Below are positions 20,797-33,129 of a DNA stretch of 64,000 bases, one piece after another. Both the position numbers and the translations under genes were made by a program. The stretch is from contig NC_081406.1 of NCBI RefSeq assembly GCF_030272615.1, positions 110,309,283-110,373,282 of the forward strand. Direction: 5' to 3'. The notes under the pieces are model-generated. The model had not been told where the DNA came from and made no database searches. It worked only from the letters and a program-made list of their open reading frames with translations. The DNA comes from Cryptomeria japonica. Taxonomy: Eukaryota > Streptophyta > Pinopsida > Cupressales > Cupressaceae. Each line of letters begins with the position of its first letter. Position 1 is the stretch's first letter.

Positions 20797-21895
20797 TGTT
20801 AGGACCTAGAGGCAACTGAGAGGGGGGGGGGTGAATCAGTTGTCTAAAAATTTTAACCCTAATATAACTTAACCAAACTTGATACTTTGTACCAGTAACC
20901 AAACTTAATACCGGTAAATATATTAATAGTTAATAACAGTACCAGTGAAACTTAATGCATGAAACAAAAAGAAAAATGGTATCCACAACACATAACACAC
21001 AGATTTGTATGTGGAAACCCTATAAGAGGAAAAACCACGATGGGAAACCTTACCCATAATCAAATGATACTACTACAGATAGTATGTGTATACAAATGGG
21101 GTCTGCACATGCAGAAAGGCCAGGTGCCTAGAGCTCACTGCTCAATCACAAGATGGGAGTCACACTAACTACAATTGGATGATTAAATCCAATGATAATG
21201 TACTACTCAAAGTAGCATCTCCAATGTTGGATTCAGTACCAGTTAAGCTCTAATTGTCTTCTTCAAACCTTCCTTGAATCTTCACATGATGTCTGTGTGA
21301 GTAGCTCTGCTTATATTCGCATATACCAAATATCACAATCTTACAATACCTTATTACATACCATCACCATACCATATTAATCTCACAATTGAGATCTTAC
21401 ATATATAGCAAAACCTAAGACCAAATGTGTAGGTCAGCTTACTAAGAATAATACAATAAAATCTATTACAAGTAAGTCAAGATGTGATGCATCATGTCGG
21501 CTCAACAACAATATTAATTGATTAAACCATCTCCATAACTTGTCGTGCTGATCTAGAATAGATAACACATGTCGGTCCATAACCTAGACCAATTTGTCGG
21601 TAATAGCAAATATGTCAACTCGATTAGACCAATAACCAAATCTCCAAAACCAAGTGTCCAAACCATATCTTTGACATAGCCAAGTGATCTCTAGATGATA
21701 CCAAGTCATCCTCAGTGTCGATGAATGATATAACCTATCGGTGAACCAAATACTAGTGACTGTGCATAAGTCACTGAACTTGCTGGTGAACATAATGTGT
21801 TGGTTTATCATAACCAAAGATCTCCAGAAGGATAAGTGTTGATAAGTGTTGACATCAATGACAAAAACCAATGCAACATATCCATAATACCGACA
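20797..21895 (-). repeat. Copia 1 3' LTR
   Basis: The LTR is 1099 bp, ends TG...CA on the minus strand and is closely similar to 24504-25159 joined to 37893-38351. A G run (about 20821-20830) near the left end is the usual C-tract before the LTR end in this Copia group. No coding region. Confidence 0.9.
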
Positions 21896-22210
21896 ATCTC
21901 CCCCTTTGGCATTGATGGCAACACAAGATGGAAAAACCATCTAAGTGCCAAAGTAGAAATGCCAATAAACCAAAAACCAACAATCTTCATAATAGATCAA
22001 TACCAAAAATTAAAATATAAATGCAGAGAGTAAAATTCTCTCCCCCAATTAATAATCTCTCCCCAAAGGATAATGTGTTTTCCCATAGATACCTCTCCCC
22101 CTTTGACATCAAATACCAAAGAAATACAAATACCAAATACAACCAGTTCATAGAACCAATTACAAATACCAACTTATCCAACTAATCCCCCTGAGAAGTA
22201 TCTCTCCTCC
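21896..22210 (-). other. Copia 1 polypurine tract cluster
   Basis: The tract next to the LTR (21896-21910) reads GCCAAAGGGGGAGAT on the minus strand. More AGGGGGAGA-like tracts lie near 22048, 22068, 22102, and 22184. Several polypurine copies before the 3' LTR are a known Sirevirus trait. Confidence 0.75.
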
Positions 22211-22271
22211 ATCAAAGCCAAAAAAATGTTTCACTGTAAATTCTGTTGGTTTGATGCCAAGCATCAACTAT

Positions 22272-24450
22272 CTAAGTCTCTGCCGGTGAGGGTATAACCC
22301 CAAGTTGTTCTCTGAGATATTCAAAAGTTTCCTTAGGCAAAGGCTTAGTAAAGATGTCTGCAATCTGCTCTTTAGTATTCACATAAACCAATTTCACTTC
22401 TTTTGCTTCAACATTCACTTTTAGAAAATTATATTTGATAGAAACATGTTTAGTTTTAGAGTGAAATACCATATTCTTAGATATATCAATTGCTGTTGAA
22501 TTATCACAATAGAGGAATATAGGTTCTTTACATTTTACCTTTATGTCCTTCAAAATTTTCTTAATTCATAATACCTGAGTATAATTAGTTGCCATTGCAA
22601 CATATTCTGATTCTGCTATTGATAATGATGTACAACTCTGTTTCTTACTTAACCATGAAATCAATCTGCTACCAGGAAAGAATGCCCCGCTAGTGGTGCT
22701 CTTTCTGTCATCTATGTCTCCTACCCTATTAGCATCGGTGTATGCACATAACTCAAAATTTTCATCTTTAGGATACCATAAACCAAGATTTGTTGTCCCT
22801 TGTAAATACCAAAAAATCCTTTTCACTGCTGATTCATGATTTTCTCTAGGATTACTCTGAAATCTTGAAACAATACATACTGCATTCATTATATCAGGTC
22901 TTGTTTGTGTCAAATATAGTAAACCTCCAATCATAGATTTTTATCTTGTCAGATTAACATGAGTCGAATCATCCTTCAATGATAGTTTATCAATTGTAGT
23001 CATAGGAGTACTTACTGGTTTAGAGTTTTCCATACCAAATTTTTTCAGTAATTCCTTCAAGTACTTTGATTGGCATAAGAATATACCTTTATTAGTCTAT
23101 GAAATCTGCAATCCTAAAAAGAATTTTATCTCCCCAATCATAGATATTTCAAATTCTTCCTGCATCTTATTAGAAGTCTTTACATAATCCATATTCTCCT
23201 CCAAAAATGATGTCATCAACAAAAATTTCAATAACCAAAATGTCTTCATTATTCACTTTGAAATATAATTTGTTGTCAGCATTACCTTTAGTGTAACCAA
23301 GTTTCATAAGATATTTGTCAAATCTAGCATACCAAGCTCTAGGAGCTTGCTTCAATCCATATAAAGCTTTCCTTAACCTGCAAACCATATCTTTATCATT
23401 TTTCAATGAAAATCCATCAACTTGTTCAATGTAAACTTCCTCTTCAAGATCACCATTTAGAAATGCACATTTAACATCCATTTGATAAACTTTATAGTTC
23501 TTGTGTGCTGCAAATGCAAGAAATAATCTGACTGCCTCAATTCTAGCTACCTGTGCAAAGGTTTCATTGTAATCAATTCCTTCTTTATGTGAATATCCCT
23601 TACACACTAATCTTGCTTTATTTTGGATTACCTTACCATCTTCATTAAGTTTATTTCTGGATACCCATTTAGTTCCAATTACATTTTTATTTTTAGGCCG
23701 GGGAACCAGTGTCCCTGTATTGTTCTTTTCAATTTGTTCCAATTCATCTTCCATAGCCTTAATCCAATGTTTATCTTCACATGCCTGAATAATAGATGTT
23801 GGTTCAATTTGAGAAATTAAACATACCTCTTCATTTGCCAGACTTCCTGTAGTCATAACTCCTTGATACTTATTCCCAATTATTTGACTTTCAGAGTGAT
23901 TCAATCTTACATACCTGGGTGTATTCACTTATTGTTGTTCTTCAGTCACCGTGGAATTCTCTGATGATGTCAGTGTGAGTGGATCAACATTTTGTATTGG
24001 TGCATTCTATATAGGTTCATTTGTGATTATCTCAACTGTCAATTCAGAATCCATAGACCTTAAATTTCTTCTAAAGTGTTCATCAATCTTCACATTTGCA
24101 CTCTCAATGATTTTCTATAATCTCTTATTAAAATATCTATATGCTTTGCTTTTAGATGAATACCCAAGAAATATTCCTTCATCACTTCTAGGATCAAATT
24201 TACCAATATACTCATCTCTCCTAATGTAACATTTGCTTCCAAATATTCTGAAGTACTTAAGAGTAGGAATATTACCAAACCATAGTTCATAGGGTGTCTT
24301 ACCAGTTTCACCTTTGATGTGAACTCTGTTGAAAGTGTAAATTGTTGTATTCATTGCTTCTCTTCAATACACATGAGGTAGATTTGCTTCTGATATCATG
24401 CTTCTAGCTGCATCCAGAATAGTTCTATTTTTCCTTTCCACAACTAACTA
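22272..24450 (-). pseudogene. pol: Copia 1 pol remnant: integrase end, RT, RNase H
   Basis: From 24450 leftwards: the end of the integrase core (ERKNRT) and its C-terminal part with TPYELWFGN and FRIFGSKCYI at 24354-24115; RT at 23928-23170 with [42 protein letters not shown] and FVDDIIFGG (about 23203-23229); RT end and RNase H at 22934-22272 with AYTDANRVG (usual TDADWAG lost), RKSTTSGAFF, ESEYVA and LYCDNSTAI. There is a frame change between 23170 and 22934, plus stops. All catalytic parts upstream are deleted. Confidence 0.88.
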
Positions 24451-24490
24451 TTTCCTCAAGTTGTTAAACTTCTGCAAAAAGAGGACTTGG

Positions 24491-24501
24491 CTTTGATACC
24501 A
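24491..24501 (-). other. Copia 1 primer-binding site
   Basis: On the minus strand it reads TGGTATCAAAG, two bases after the LTR end CCTAACA. This is close to the initiator-Met tRNA site TGGTATCAGAG used by most Copia elements. Confidence 0.85.
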
Positions 24502-24503
24502 AT

Positions 24504-25159
24504 TGTTAGGACCTGAAGGCAACTGAGAGCGAGGGGGGGGGGGGGGGTGAATCAATTGTCTAATAATTTTAACCCAAATATAACTTAACCAAACTTGATA
24601 CTTAGTACTAGTAAACCAAACTTAATGTCGGTAAATAGATTAACAGTTAATAACAATATCGATGAAACTTAATGCATGAAAAAAAAAGAGAAACAATATC
24701 CACAACACATAACATAGAGATTTGTATGTGGAAACCCTGGAAGGGGAAAAAACCATGGTGGGAAACCTTACCCACAATCAAATGATACTACTGCAGATAG
24801 TATGTGTATACAAATGGGGTCTACACATGCAGAAAGACTAGCTACCTAGAGCTCACTGCTCAATCACAAGATGGGAGTAACACTGACTACAATTGGATGA
24901 TTAAATCCAATGATAATGTACTACTCAAAGTAGCATCTCCAATGCTAGATTTAGTACTAGTCAAGCTCTGATTGTCTTCTTCAAACCTTCCTTGAATCTT
25001 CAAATGATGTCTGCGTGAATAGCTCTGCTTATATTCGCATATACTGAATATCACAATCTTACAATACCTTATTACATACCATCACCATACCATATTAATC
25101 TCACAATTGAGATCTTACATATATACCAAAACCTAAGACCAAATATGTAGGTCGGCTTA
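24504..25159 (-). repeat. Copia 1 5' LTR, left piece
   Basis: It repeats the first 640 bases of 20797-21895 with scattered changes and a longer G run. It stops at GTCGGCTTA, where insert X begins; the LTR resumes at 37893 with CTTACTAAGAATAATAC. The intact version of this junction is seen in the 3' LTR at about 21431-21460. Confidence 0.9.
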
Positions 25160-26086
25160 TGTCATGCCCAAACTTTTGGGCAAAAACACAACAATGAAAA
25201 GTTTTTTGAACACTTAATTACATGCATCCAAGGCTTAATTAGATGTGACAACTTAACAAGTTGTTCCAAATGAAATCTTAAATGATATTAGAATGGTGTT
25301 CTAAAGTTAATTTAATTAACTTTACAAATTTAATATTACAATACAGCTTGACTAGTTATACCCCCAAAAAAGGGTCGTCACAACTTAATTTATTAGTTGA
25401 AATAAATTGCCCCCAATAATTCTTCAATTATTATTCCAAAGATATTAATCACCTCACACGATATTTAATTGCTCTAGGATTTAGTTAAAAACACGTTAAC
25501 ACATATTTTATTGACTTTAAAAATAATTAATGAGTGAATGCAAATAATGATTTTAAATTCGATCAATAAAATTAACCTAAATAAGTATAATAATTTCCTA
25601 ATAATTCACTTCACATTAATGTCAAATTTAATCCCTTTTATATATTAAATACCAAATATTTAATATTCGGCCAATATTGACCCTATAGATTAAAATTGAA
25701 CGTTTTACTTTTAATAAAGTCCATTATTAAAATTTACAACTTAACACCAATAAATATATATATAAATAATTACACATAAATATGATTACCTAATATATAG
25801 ATCTCTTTTAAGGACGATAATCCCCAATAACAATAAAGATTAAATATTCAATATTCGACAATAGAAATACCTCTTAACTTAGTGTTAATCATCATACTAT
25901 TTAAAAATTCTCATTAATTAACTTTCCTAATAATTTTATCCAAGACATGGGAATAATGTTGCTATACATTTAAATTTGAACTATTAAATATTTGCCAATC
26001 ATTGACCTCATGGGATTAAAATTTTACATTAATCTTTTAATAATTTCCATTAATAAAATTTTCAAAAGAAATTTAATCCTAAACAT

Positions 26087-26089
<3 letters not shown>

Positions 26090-26138
<49 letters not shown>
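26090..26138. repeat. (AT)n microsatellite
   Basis: About 24 uninterrupted AT units occur inside AT-rich sequence of insert X. No gene is present in 25160-26440. Confidence 0.95.
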
Positions 26139-26141
<3 letters not shown>

Positions 26142-26529
26142 ATCATATAAATATTTGCCTAAATTATAAAACTCCACCATTTTAGAGCTAAATACCTTAT
26201 TATTCATTAATAGAAATAATCTTTATTTTCTAAACAATAATTAATTTACACATGGAGGATTATCCTTTTTAATTTATTTTTTTTTAAAAGGTTTCCCACC
26301 TTTCTTATTTAATTTAATATTATTATCTTCTTGAACCCTAACTAGGGTTTGCCCTATTTCCTTCCTTTAAACACACATCTGACTTTCTCTTTTTTTTGTT
26401 TTCTTTTCTAACCCTAACCAGAAATTTGGGTTAGGGTTTTCTCTTGATTTTTTTTTTATGCGGGATGATTGCAGGCGCGAAGGGTCACGATGGTGGCGAA
26501 GATCTACGATGGCTCCAAATTGGGTGGAC

Positions 26530-26716
26530 CACGCCACACCGTGCAGGTCGCGGCCTCATAGTGGACACCCACTGTGGGTCACGTCGTAGACATGGCCCCA
26601 CAGTGGTCGCCCACTGTGGGTCGCGCCGTAGATGCGGCCTCACAATGGCCACCCACTGTGGGTTGCACCAAGGACGCAGTCTCATAGTGGTCACCCACTA
26701 TGGGTCGCACCTCTAG
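26530..26716. repeat. GC-rich 42-bp tandem repeat with CCCACTGTGGG palindrome
   Basis: Units begin with CCCACTGTGGG at 26568, 26610, 26652 and (as CCCACTATGGG) 26694, each exactly 42 bp apart. Each core is a palindrome, preceded by imperfect CACAGTGG. The block is a GC-rich island in very AT-rich sequence. Open frames on both strands here come from the 42-bp (14-codon) period and are not taken as genes. Confidence 0.9.
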
Positions 26717-26794
26717 GGCGTCGTCGACTCCTATCACAGGGCTGACTAACTGCTTTTTTTTTTTTGTTTTATTTTTATTTTTTTCTTTTTATTA

Positions 26795-27003
26795 TTATAT
26801 ATATATATACATATATATATGCATATACATATATATATGTATATACATATATATACATGTATATACATATATATATATACATATATATACATGTATATAC
26901 ATATATATATATATATGTATATACATATATATATGTATATGCATATATATATGTATATATATATACATATATGTGTGTGTGTGTGTGTGTATACATGTGT
27001 GTG

Positions 27004-27052
<49 letters not shown>

Positions 27053-27103
27053 GTATATATATGTATATATATATATATATATGTATATATATGCATATAT
27101 ATA
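26795..27103. repeat. Alternating TA/CA/GT tract
   Basis: About 300 bp of nearly pure alternating pyrimidine-purine sequence (TATATACATATATATG units with a (GT)n core at about 26971-27005). It gives Tyr/Ile-rich open frames in all directions, which are artefacts. Confidence 0.97.
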
Positions 27104-28367
27104 ATGAAAGTGAATGTATTTATATATCCATGCTCAAATTTTAATCTTACTATATATTTGTTTTTTTTATAAATAATAAAATAAACAACAACTTTGGTTT
27201 GATAGGTAATATGTAAATATATTCTATCAACACATTATTAGTGAACAGGTTCAGATTTATTTTTATCAGCAACCTTTATATTTTTATCATATCCATATAT
27301 GTGTATATTCTTTTATGAGAACATACACTCACTATGTAAACACAGTGAGCTTTTTTTTTTCTTTTTTTTTAATTTATATTTCCAAATTTGAATGTACAAC
27401 AACTAGCAAATCTACATGGTAGGTGTGAGTATATGTAGACATTTACCGTGCAATGTATTTTTCCTAGATTTACCATTTGTGGAGATTAATAGAAATACTA
27501 CCATGAACTTTTACTTTCAGTTTTAGGTTATTACTAGTTCATGAGTAATAACTTATCTTATTCACCAGATTTAAATACAATTGGAGTATATGCAAAAGAA
27601 TAACTATAAAACTCCAAATGAATACTCTTAGATTTAACATTTCTAGTATCAAAAATTTCAATGAATGCTAATGTAGGAATTAAAATCTGAACTCTTAACT
27701 AGAAAAATAACCAGAATGGTATATTAGTACAATAATGATTTTACTTTCTTTAAGACTAACTCACAATATAACTAGTGTACAAAATGAATGAGTCACCAGA
27801 TTTAAATATAAACTTTAGCTTACTAGTTTTACATTCTGCTAATCATTATGATCCACTACAGGTTTACTACTAACAACTTTTAACATAATGAATATAAATA
27901 AATGCTTGCAAATATTTTCACTTAACACTGCATATCTAGAACTCATAATAAACTAGTTTACACCATTAAAACTGAGTGTAAAATTAAAGCTACATTTTAT
28001 TTAAATGTTTACCCCTTTCTATTTATATAAATATTTTTTTCAACAAACAATAAAATAGCAAATGAGTTTACTTATCCTACTCTTTTCCATTGATAGCAAA
28101 TGACAGTATAAGTACGTTCTTTTTAACCTTTTTTTTCTTGATTTCCTTAAAATGAAAATGCAATGAGAGTAAAAAAACATTATTTTCTTTTCAAATCCAT
28201 TATACAATAATAACAAAAATCTCATCCTCAAGCTTCTTACATTTCTACAAAAGTGAGGGCTTGTTGCATTACATATTTTCAAAATTTCAAATAAGTCTAA
28301 TAGAAGACCATGCACTTGATCTTGACTTTTCTTCATCCTCTATCCCCAAAGAAAACCTGCAATAAAA
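27104..28367. other. AT-rich non-coding part of insert X
   Basis: No gene or ordered repeat is seen between the TA tract and Copia 2. Short minus-strand frames near 28040-28336 lack any family signature. Confidence 0.6.
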
Positions 28368-28372
28368 GTTTA

Positions 28373-29868
28373 TGATAACTCAATGATGAACGAATAGTAC
28401 CAAACTGGTACTGAGAGGGGGGGGTTTGAATCAGTAAAGACAAAATACTGACCTAAAACCTGTTCAACAATAATTACTCCAAATGATTGGCAAACAGTGA
28501 CACTGGTTTGAAACAGAGTGCAACTGGTAAAACTCAGAACAACTAAAACAATCATAAACCGGTTACTCACTTAGCTTTCCACTCAACTCAAAACTACACT
28601 ACCATTTCACCCTTATGCATGAACAGGTAATCTATCATCATATCTTTACAATAGCTAGTTCAATATATTTTATTGACAGGTATAAAACACAGAACCATCA
28701 TATGCTTAACAAGCAATAACAAAGCATCACAAGATAAAGGCATCACACATGACACACATATTTTTCACATGGAAACCCAACTAGGAAAAACCACGGTGGG
28801 GATGAATACCCACAAGCTTGTTGTTGAACTCTTTGGAAGTCCACTCTGTCAGGATCCTTGTCCTATTGAAGACAGATACAATAGGTTCTACTAGGAACCG
28901 ATCCTATCAGGGATCACTTAATTAAGGGATGGCTACAATACCCAGTTAAGGGTTAAACCCTGTTAAGGGTACCTTGTTAGAAGATTTCAAGAACTCAATA
29001 GCTAAAGGATTTCCAGAGCTCTCTAACTTTCCAGATCTCAATAACTTCGAGTTACCCTGTTAAGGGATTTATAGCAAGTCGGTTAAGGCTACCCTGTTAA
29101 GGGATTTTCCAACTATTGAGGTGGTTAGAGATCAACAGGTATTACAATGATCTGGTAACAACACTCAATGCCAATGCAAATCTGCTTAAGCTCCTCTTCA
29201 CCTTCTGCACTTACACTCTGCATGTATCTCTTCTCTCCTCTGGTCTGGCAAGAATCACGTATCCCTTCTCTCAGATACTCACACACAACTTTTGCCAACA
29301 ACCCTAGAAAGAGTCACAACATCGACCTTACAAAAAATAGTTAGGTTGAAAGCATAAACCCTAAACCCTAAACCTAATAGGCTAAGGAATTCAAATGGTT
29401 CAATCCTGACCGCTGAGCATACTTTGTTAATCTCCATCGTTCATTTTCCACTATTTTATAGTCTTCTCATATTCCCGAGATAGATAGGCAAGATCTTCTT
29501 TCCATTGTTTCCATGGCGGCTGATAACCCATCACATGTTATCACCATTTTATAGTCTTCTCATATTCTCGAGGTAGATAGGCAAGATCTTCTTCATGTTA
29601 TCATGCTAACTCATCACACAACGTCACCAGTTGAGCCACACAGGCTTGAAGCACTTCAATCTGGAAACCCTAAAGTTGAGACTACGAACCAGTAGTCATT
29701 CAACGCTTCCATAAGCCGGTTCACTTTTGAACAAGCACACCGCTTCACTTTGGCACAAATGTCGGTTCAGTGTTATACCAATTCTCACATATGCTGGTTC
29801 ACACCTTTGCAACATATTGACATCAATGACAACATAGAATGGCATTTTTGGTTCTCATAATGCTAACA
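28373..29868 (-). repeat. Copia 2 3' LTR
   Basis: The LTR is 1496 bp and matches 34283-35760 closely. It includes AAACCCTAAACCCTAAACC near 29359, a telo-box-like run, and GTTAAGGG words repeated at about 28918-29105. Confidence 0.92.
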
Positions 29869-30249
29869 ATCTCCCCCTTTGGCATTGATGGCAATATACA
29901 CAGATATCTCTCTACTTAACATCTTCTCCCTCAATTTTTGTAGATATCTTCTCCACTTCACATTTTCTCCCCCTTTGACAACAATGCCAAAGTGGAGGCA
30001 CAAGCTTCCATGTTCCATTATGCTGCTCCCCCTGAGGAGTAGCATCCTTCAACACATCAATCGTGAAGAAAAATTTGACTATGCAATACATGACTGATGT
30101 GGAGCATATACCTTTTAGTTTACCTCCTGAAGGGGCAATACCCCTAATTCACCTCTTAAGTATATAAATGTAGTTTTTGGGAGAGGCTTGGTGAATATGT
30201 CTACTAACTGCTCCTTACCAGAAACATGCTCCAGTGCAATCTCTTTGTT
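29869..30249 (-). other. Copia 2 polypurine tracts and 3' untranslated region
   Basis: GCCAAAGGGGGAGAT on the minus strand abuts the LTR at 29869-29883. Further tracts (AGGGGGAGAA near 29964, TCAGGGGGAG near 30025) follow, as in Copia 1. Confidence 0.75.
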
Positions 30250-31599
30250 CTAAACCTTTTCCCTCAAGAAATGATACTTAAGCTCAAAGTGCTTGGTTCT
30301 AGAATGTAAAACCAGATTCTTGGAGATGTTAATTGCACTAGTATTGTCACAGAATATACTTACAGGTTCAGATACAGGAACTTTGAAGCCATTCAATACA
30401 TGCTTCATCCAAATTGTCTGAGTGCAGTTCATGAAAGCTACAACATACTCTGCTTCGGCTATAGACTGAGAGATACAACTCTTCTTTTTACTCATCCATG
30501 AGACTAGTCTACCACCAAGGAAGAATGCACCACTAGTTGTGCTCTTCCAGTCATCTACATTACTAGCCCAATCAGCATCTGTGAACACTTTTAAGTTGAA
30601 GTCCTTGCTATATGGATACCACAATCCATAGTCAATAGTTCCCTTTAGATACCTAAGAATCCGCTTGACTGCAACCAAGTGGGATTCTCTTGGACTTTTC
30701 TGGAACCTTGTAGTAATACCAACTACATGTGCAATATCCAGTCTGCTATGCACTACATAAAGCAATTTACCAATCATTGATCGGTATTCCTTCTCATCAA
30801 CCAATGCTGAGTCATCCTCTTTGGATAGTTTACAACTGGTCACCATCGGTGTACCAACTGGTTTGCTATCTTCCATGCCAAAGGTCTTCAACACCTCTTT
30901 GACATACTTGGACTGAGTGATAAAGATTCCATCCTTCATCTACTGAATCTACAATCCAATGAAGAACTTAATCTCCCCTATGAGTGACATTTCAAACTCT
31001 TTTTTCATCTCAGCTGCAAACTCATGACTTATCTTGTCATCTCCACCAAAGATAATGTCATCAACAAATACCTCACAGATCAGGATATGATCTCCTTCAG
31101 ATTTCAAGTAGATATTACTATCTTCACTTGTTCTCTCAAATCCAATCTTCACAAGATGGGAATGAAGGCGCTCATACCATGCCCTAGGTGCTTGCTTTAG
31201 ACCATATAAGGCTTTATGTAGCCTACATACCATGTCACTATCTTTGGATAGGGCAAACCCATCTGGTTGCTCAATAAACACCTCCTCTTCAAGTACACCA
31301 TTTAGGAATGCAGATTTTACATCCATTTGATATACTTTGAATCCTTTAAAACTTGCATATGCAAGAAGCATACGAACTCCTTCCAATCTAGCTACAGGAG
31401 CAAAGGTTTCTCTATAGTCTTCTCCTTCTTCTTGGGCATATCCTTTGCACACCAATCTGGCTTTGTTTCTAATCACTGTGCCATCCTCATTCAACTTATT
31501 TCTAAAAACCCATTTGGTACCAATGACATTTTTATGCTCTGGTTTGGGTACCAAGGACCATGTACCATTTTTCTCTATCTGGTCAAGTTCCTCTTCCAT
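30250..31599 (-). pseudogene. pol: Copia 2 RT and RNase H
   Basis: RT 31599-30949: [47 protein letters not shown] and the catalytic FVDDIIFGG (about 31050-31076). RT connection and RNase H 30939-30250: SMIGKLLYVV, FTDADWAS (catalytic Asp kept), KSTTSGAFFLGGRLVSWMSKK, AEAEYV, FCDNTSAI and SRTKHFELKYHF. Both parts share one frame and are separated by two stops at about 30940-30950. FVDDIIFG is typical of the Sirevirus branch. Confidence 0.9.
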
Positions 31600-31755
31600 T
31601 GCCTTGATCTAGTCTTCATCCTTATGTCCTTCTTTGAATGTTTTAGGCTCAAATTCAGAGATCTTGCATGAGTTTTCTCTGACTTTTCTTCTTGTAAGGA
31701 TTCTTGCATCCTTATCTCCTATGATCTGCTTAGGATCATGATTCAGCTTGACATA

Positions 31756-32990
31756 CTAAGGAATGGTCTTGATAGATTCCTCTTGCTTTTCTTCTTCATC
31801 CTCATCTCCATCAGTATCAGCATCTACATCTGCCGGTGTAGGAACACTATTACTAGTAAACAATTGACTGACAACGGGTTCCCAGAAGGTTACAACCGAT
31901 TCACTTACCACTTGCTCACTACCGGTTTCCTTAGTTTTCTCAGAGGTTTCATCAACTCTTACATTGATGCTTTCCACAATTCTCTGAGTCCTATTGTTGA
32001 AACACTTGAGAGCTTTGCTCTTGGTGGAATATCTTAGGAATATTCCCTCATCACATTTCGCATCAAATTTGCTCTGGTGTTCACTCCTTTTGATGTAACA
32101 TTTGCTACCAAACACTCTAAAGTAGCTAACCACAGGTGTCTTACTGGTCCAATACTCATAAGGAGTTTTATCCTTACCTTTCTTGATGAGTACTCGGTTC
32201 ATTGTGTAGACTATAGTACTCACCGCTTCTCTCCAAAAGGTGTGAGCTACCTTTCCTTGAATCAACATGGTTCTAGCTGCTTCAACCATAGTCCGGTTAT
32301 TCCTCTCTGCTAGGCCATTCTGTTGTGGAGTCCGGGGGGTAGACAGTTGTCTCTTGATGCCATTTTCTTCATAGTACTTGTTGAATTCATCGGAAGTGAA
32401 CTACCCTCCTTGATCAGTTCTCAGGCTTTTGATCTTTTTACCACTTTCCTTCTCCACTAATGCTCTGAAAGCTTTAAACTTTGAAAAGGCTTCAAACTTG
32501 TCTTTCAAGAATGTGACGCACATCATTCTTGAGCAGTCATCAGTGAGAATCATGAAGTATCTATCACCCTGCACACTTCTAGTTTTCATAGGACCACACA
32601 AATTAGTATGCACAAGATCAAGCAAGTTGTCAACAGTGAAAGATTTACCTTTAAAGGTTGAGGAAGACATTTTCCCCAATTGACACTCTCTGCACAAGTA
32701 TTATCTAGTTTGCTTAGCACTGATAACCCTCTAACTACCTTGATCTTACTAGCCTTCACAATGTTATCGAAGTTTACATGGTAGAGTCTCCTATGCCATA
32801 TCTAGCTATCATCAAATTTAGCCATAAGACATGTACTTACATTTTCATTCAGATGAAATAGGTTACCTTTGGTCTACATGTCGGTGGCCACCAATTCACC
32901 ATCTTTTCCTTTGATTCTGCAAACTCCATTCTTGAATTTCAGAGTGAGGCCACTGTCATTCAGCTGGGCAACACTCAGAAGGTTTTATCT
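31756..32990 (-). pseudogene. pol: Copia 2 integrase with changed catalytic Asp
   Basis: The HHCC region lies at about 32780-32670 (WHRRLYHVNF, then the Cys pair near CRECQLGKM). The first catalytic position reads HTNLCGPM near 32615 where HTDLCGPM is usual, so the first Asp of the DDE triad is Asn. The second Asp is in RTDQGG (about 32403-32420) and a stop follows at once. The Glu is in ERNNRT near 32300. The C-terminal part, TPYEYW and FRVFGSKCYIK, runs to 31756. The same frame is kept from 32697 to 30250. Confidence 0.85.
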
Positions 32991-33129
32991 GAGACCATTA
33001 ACCCAGTACACATTGTCAGCACTACTCTTTCCATTCAGAGAGATGGACCCTTTGCCTTTGACCATGCATGGTGCATCATTGCCAAAACGAACCACACCAC
33101 CATCATATTCCTCCAAGGATAGAAACTTG

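Noticed and set aside
26444-26716. Open frames of 69-90 codons on both strands
   Set aside because: A 42-bp tandem repeat (14 codons) keeps frames open without any protein signature.
26700-27172. Long Tyr/Ile-rich open frames on both strands
   Set aside because: They are translations of an alternating TA/CA/GT microsatellite, open in several frames at once.
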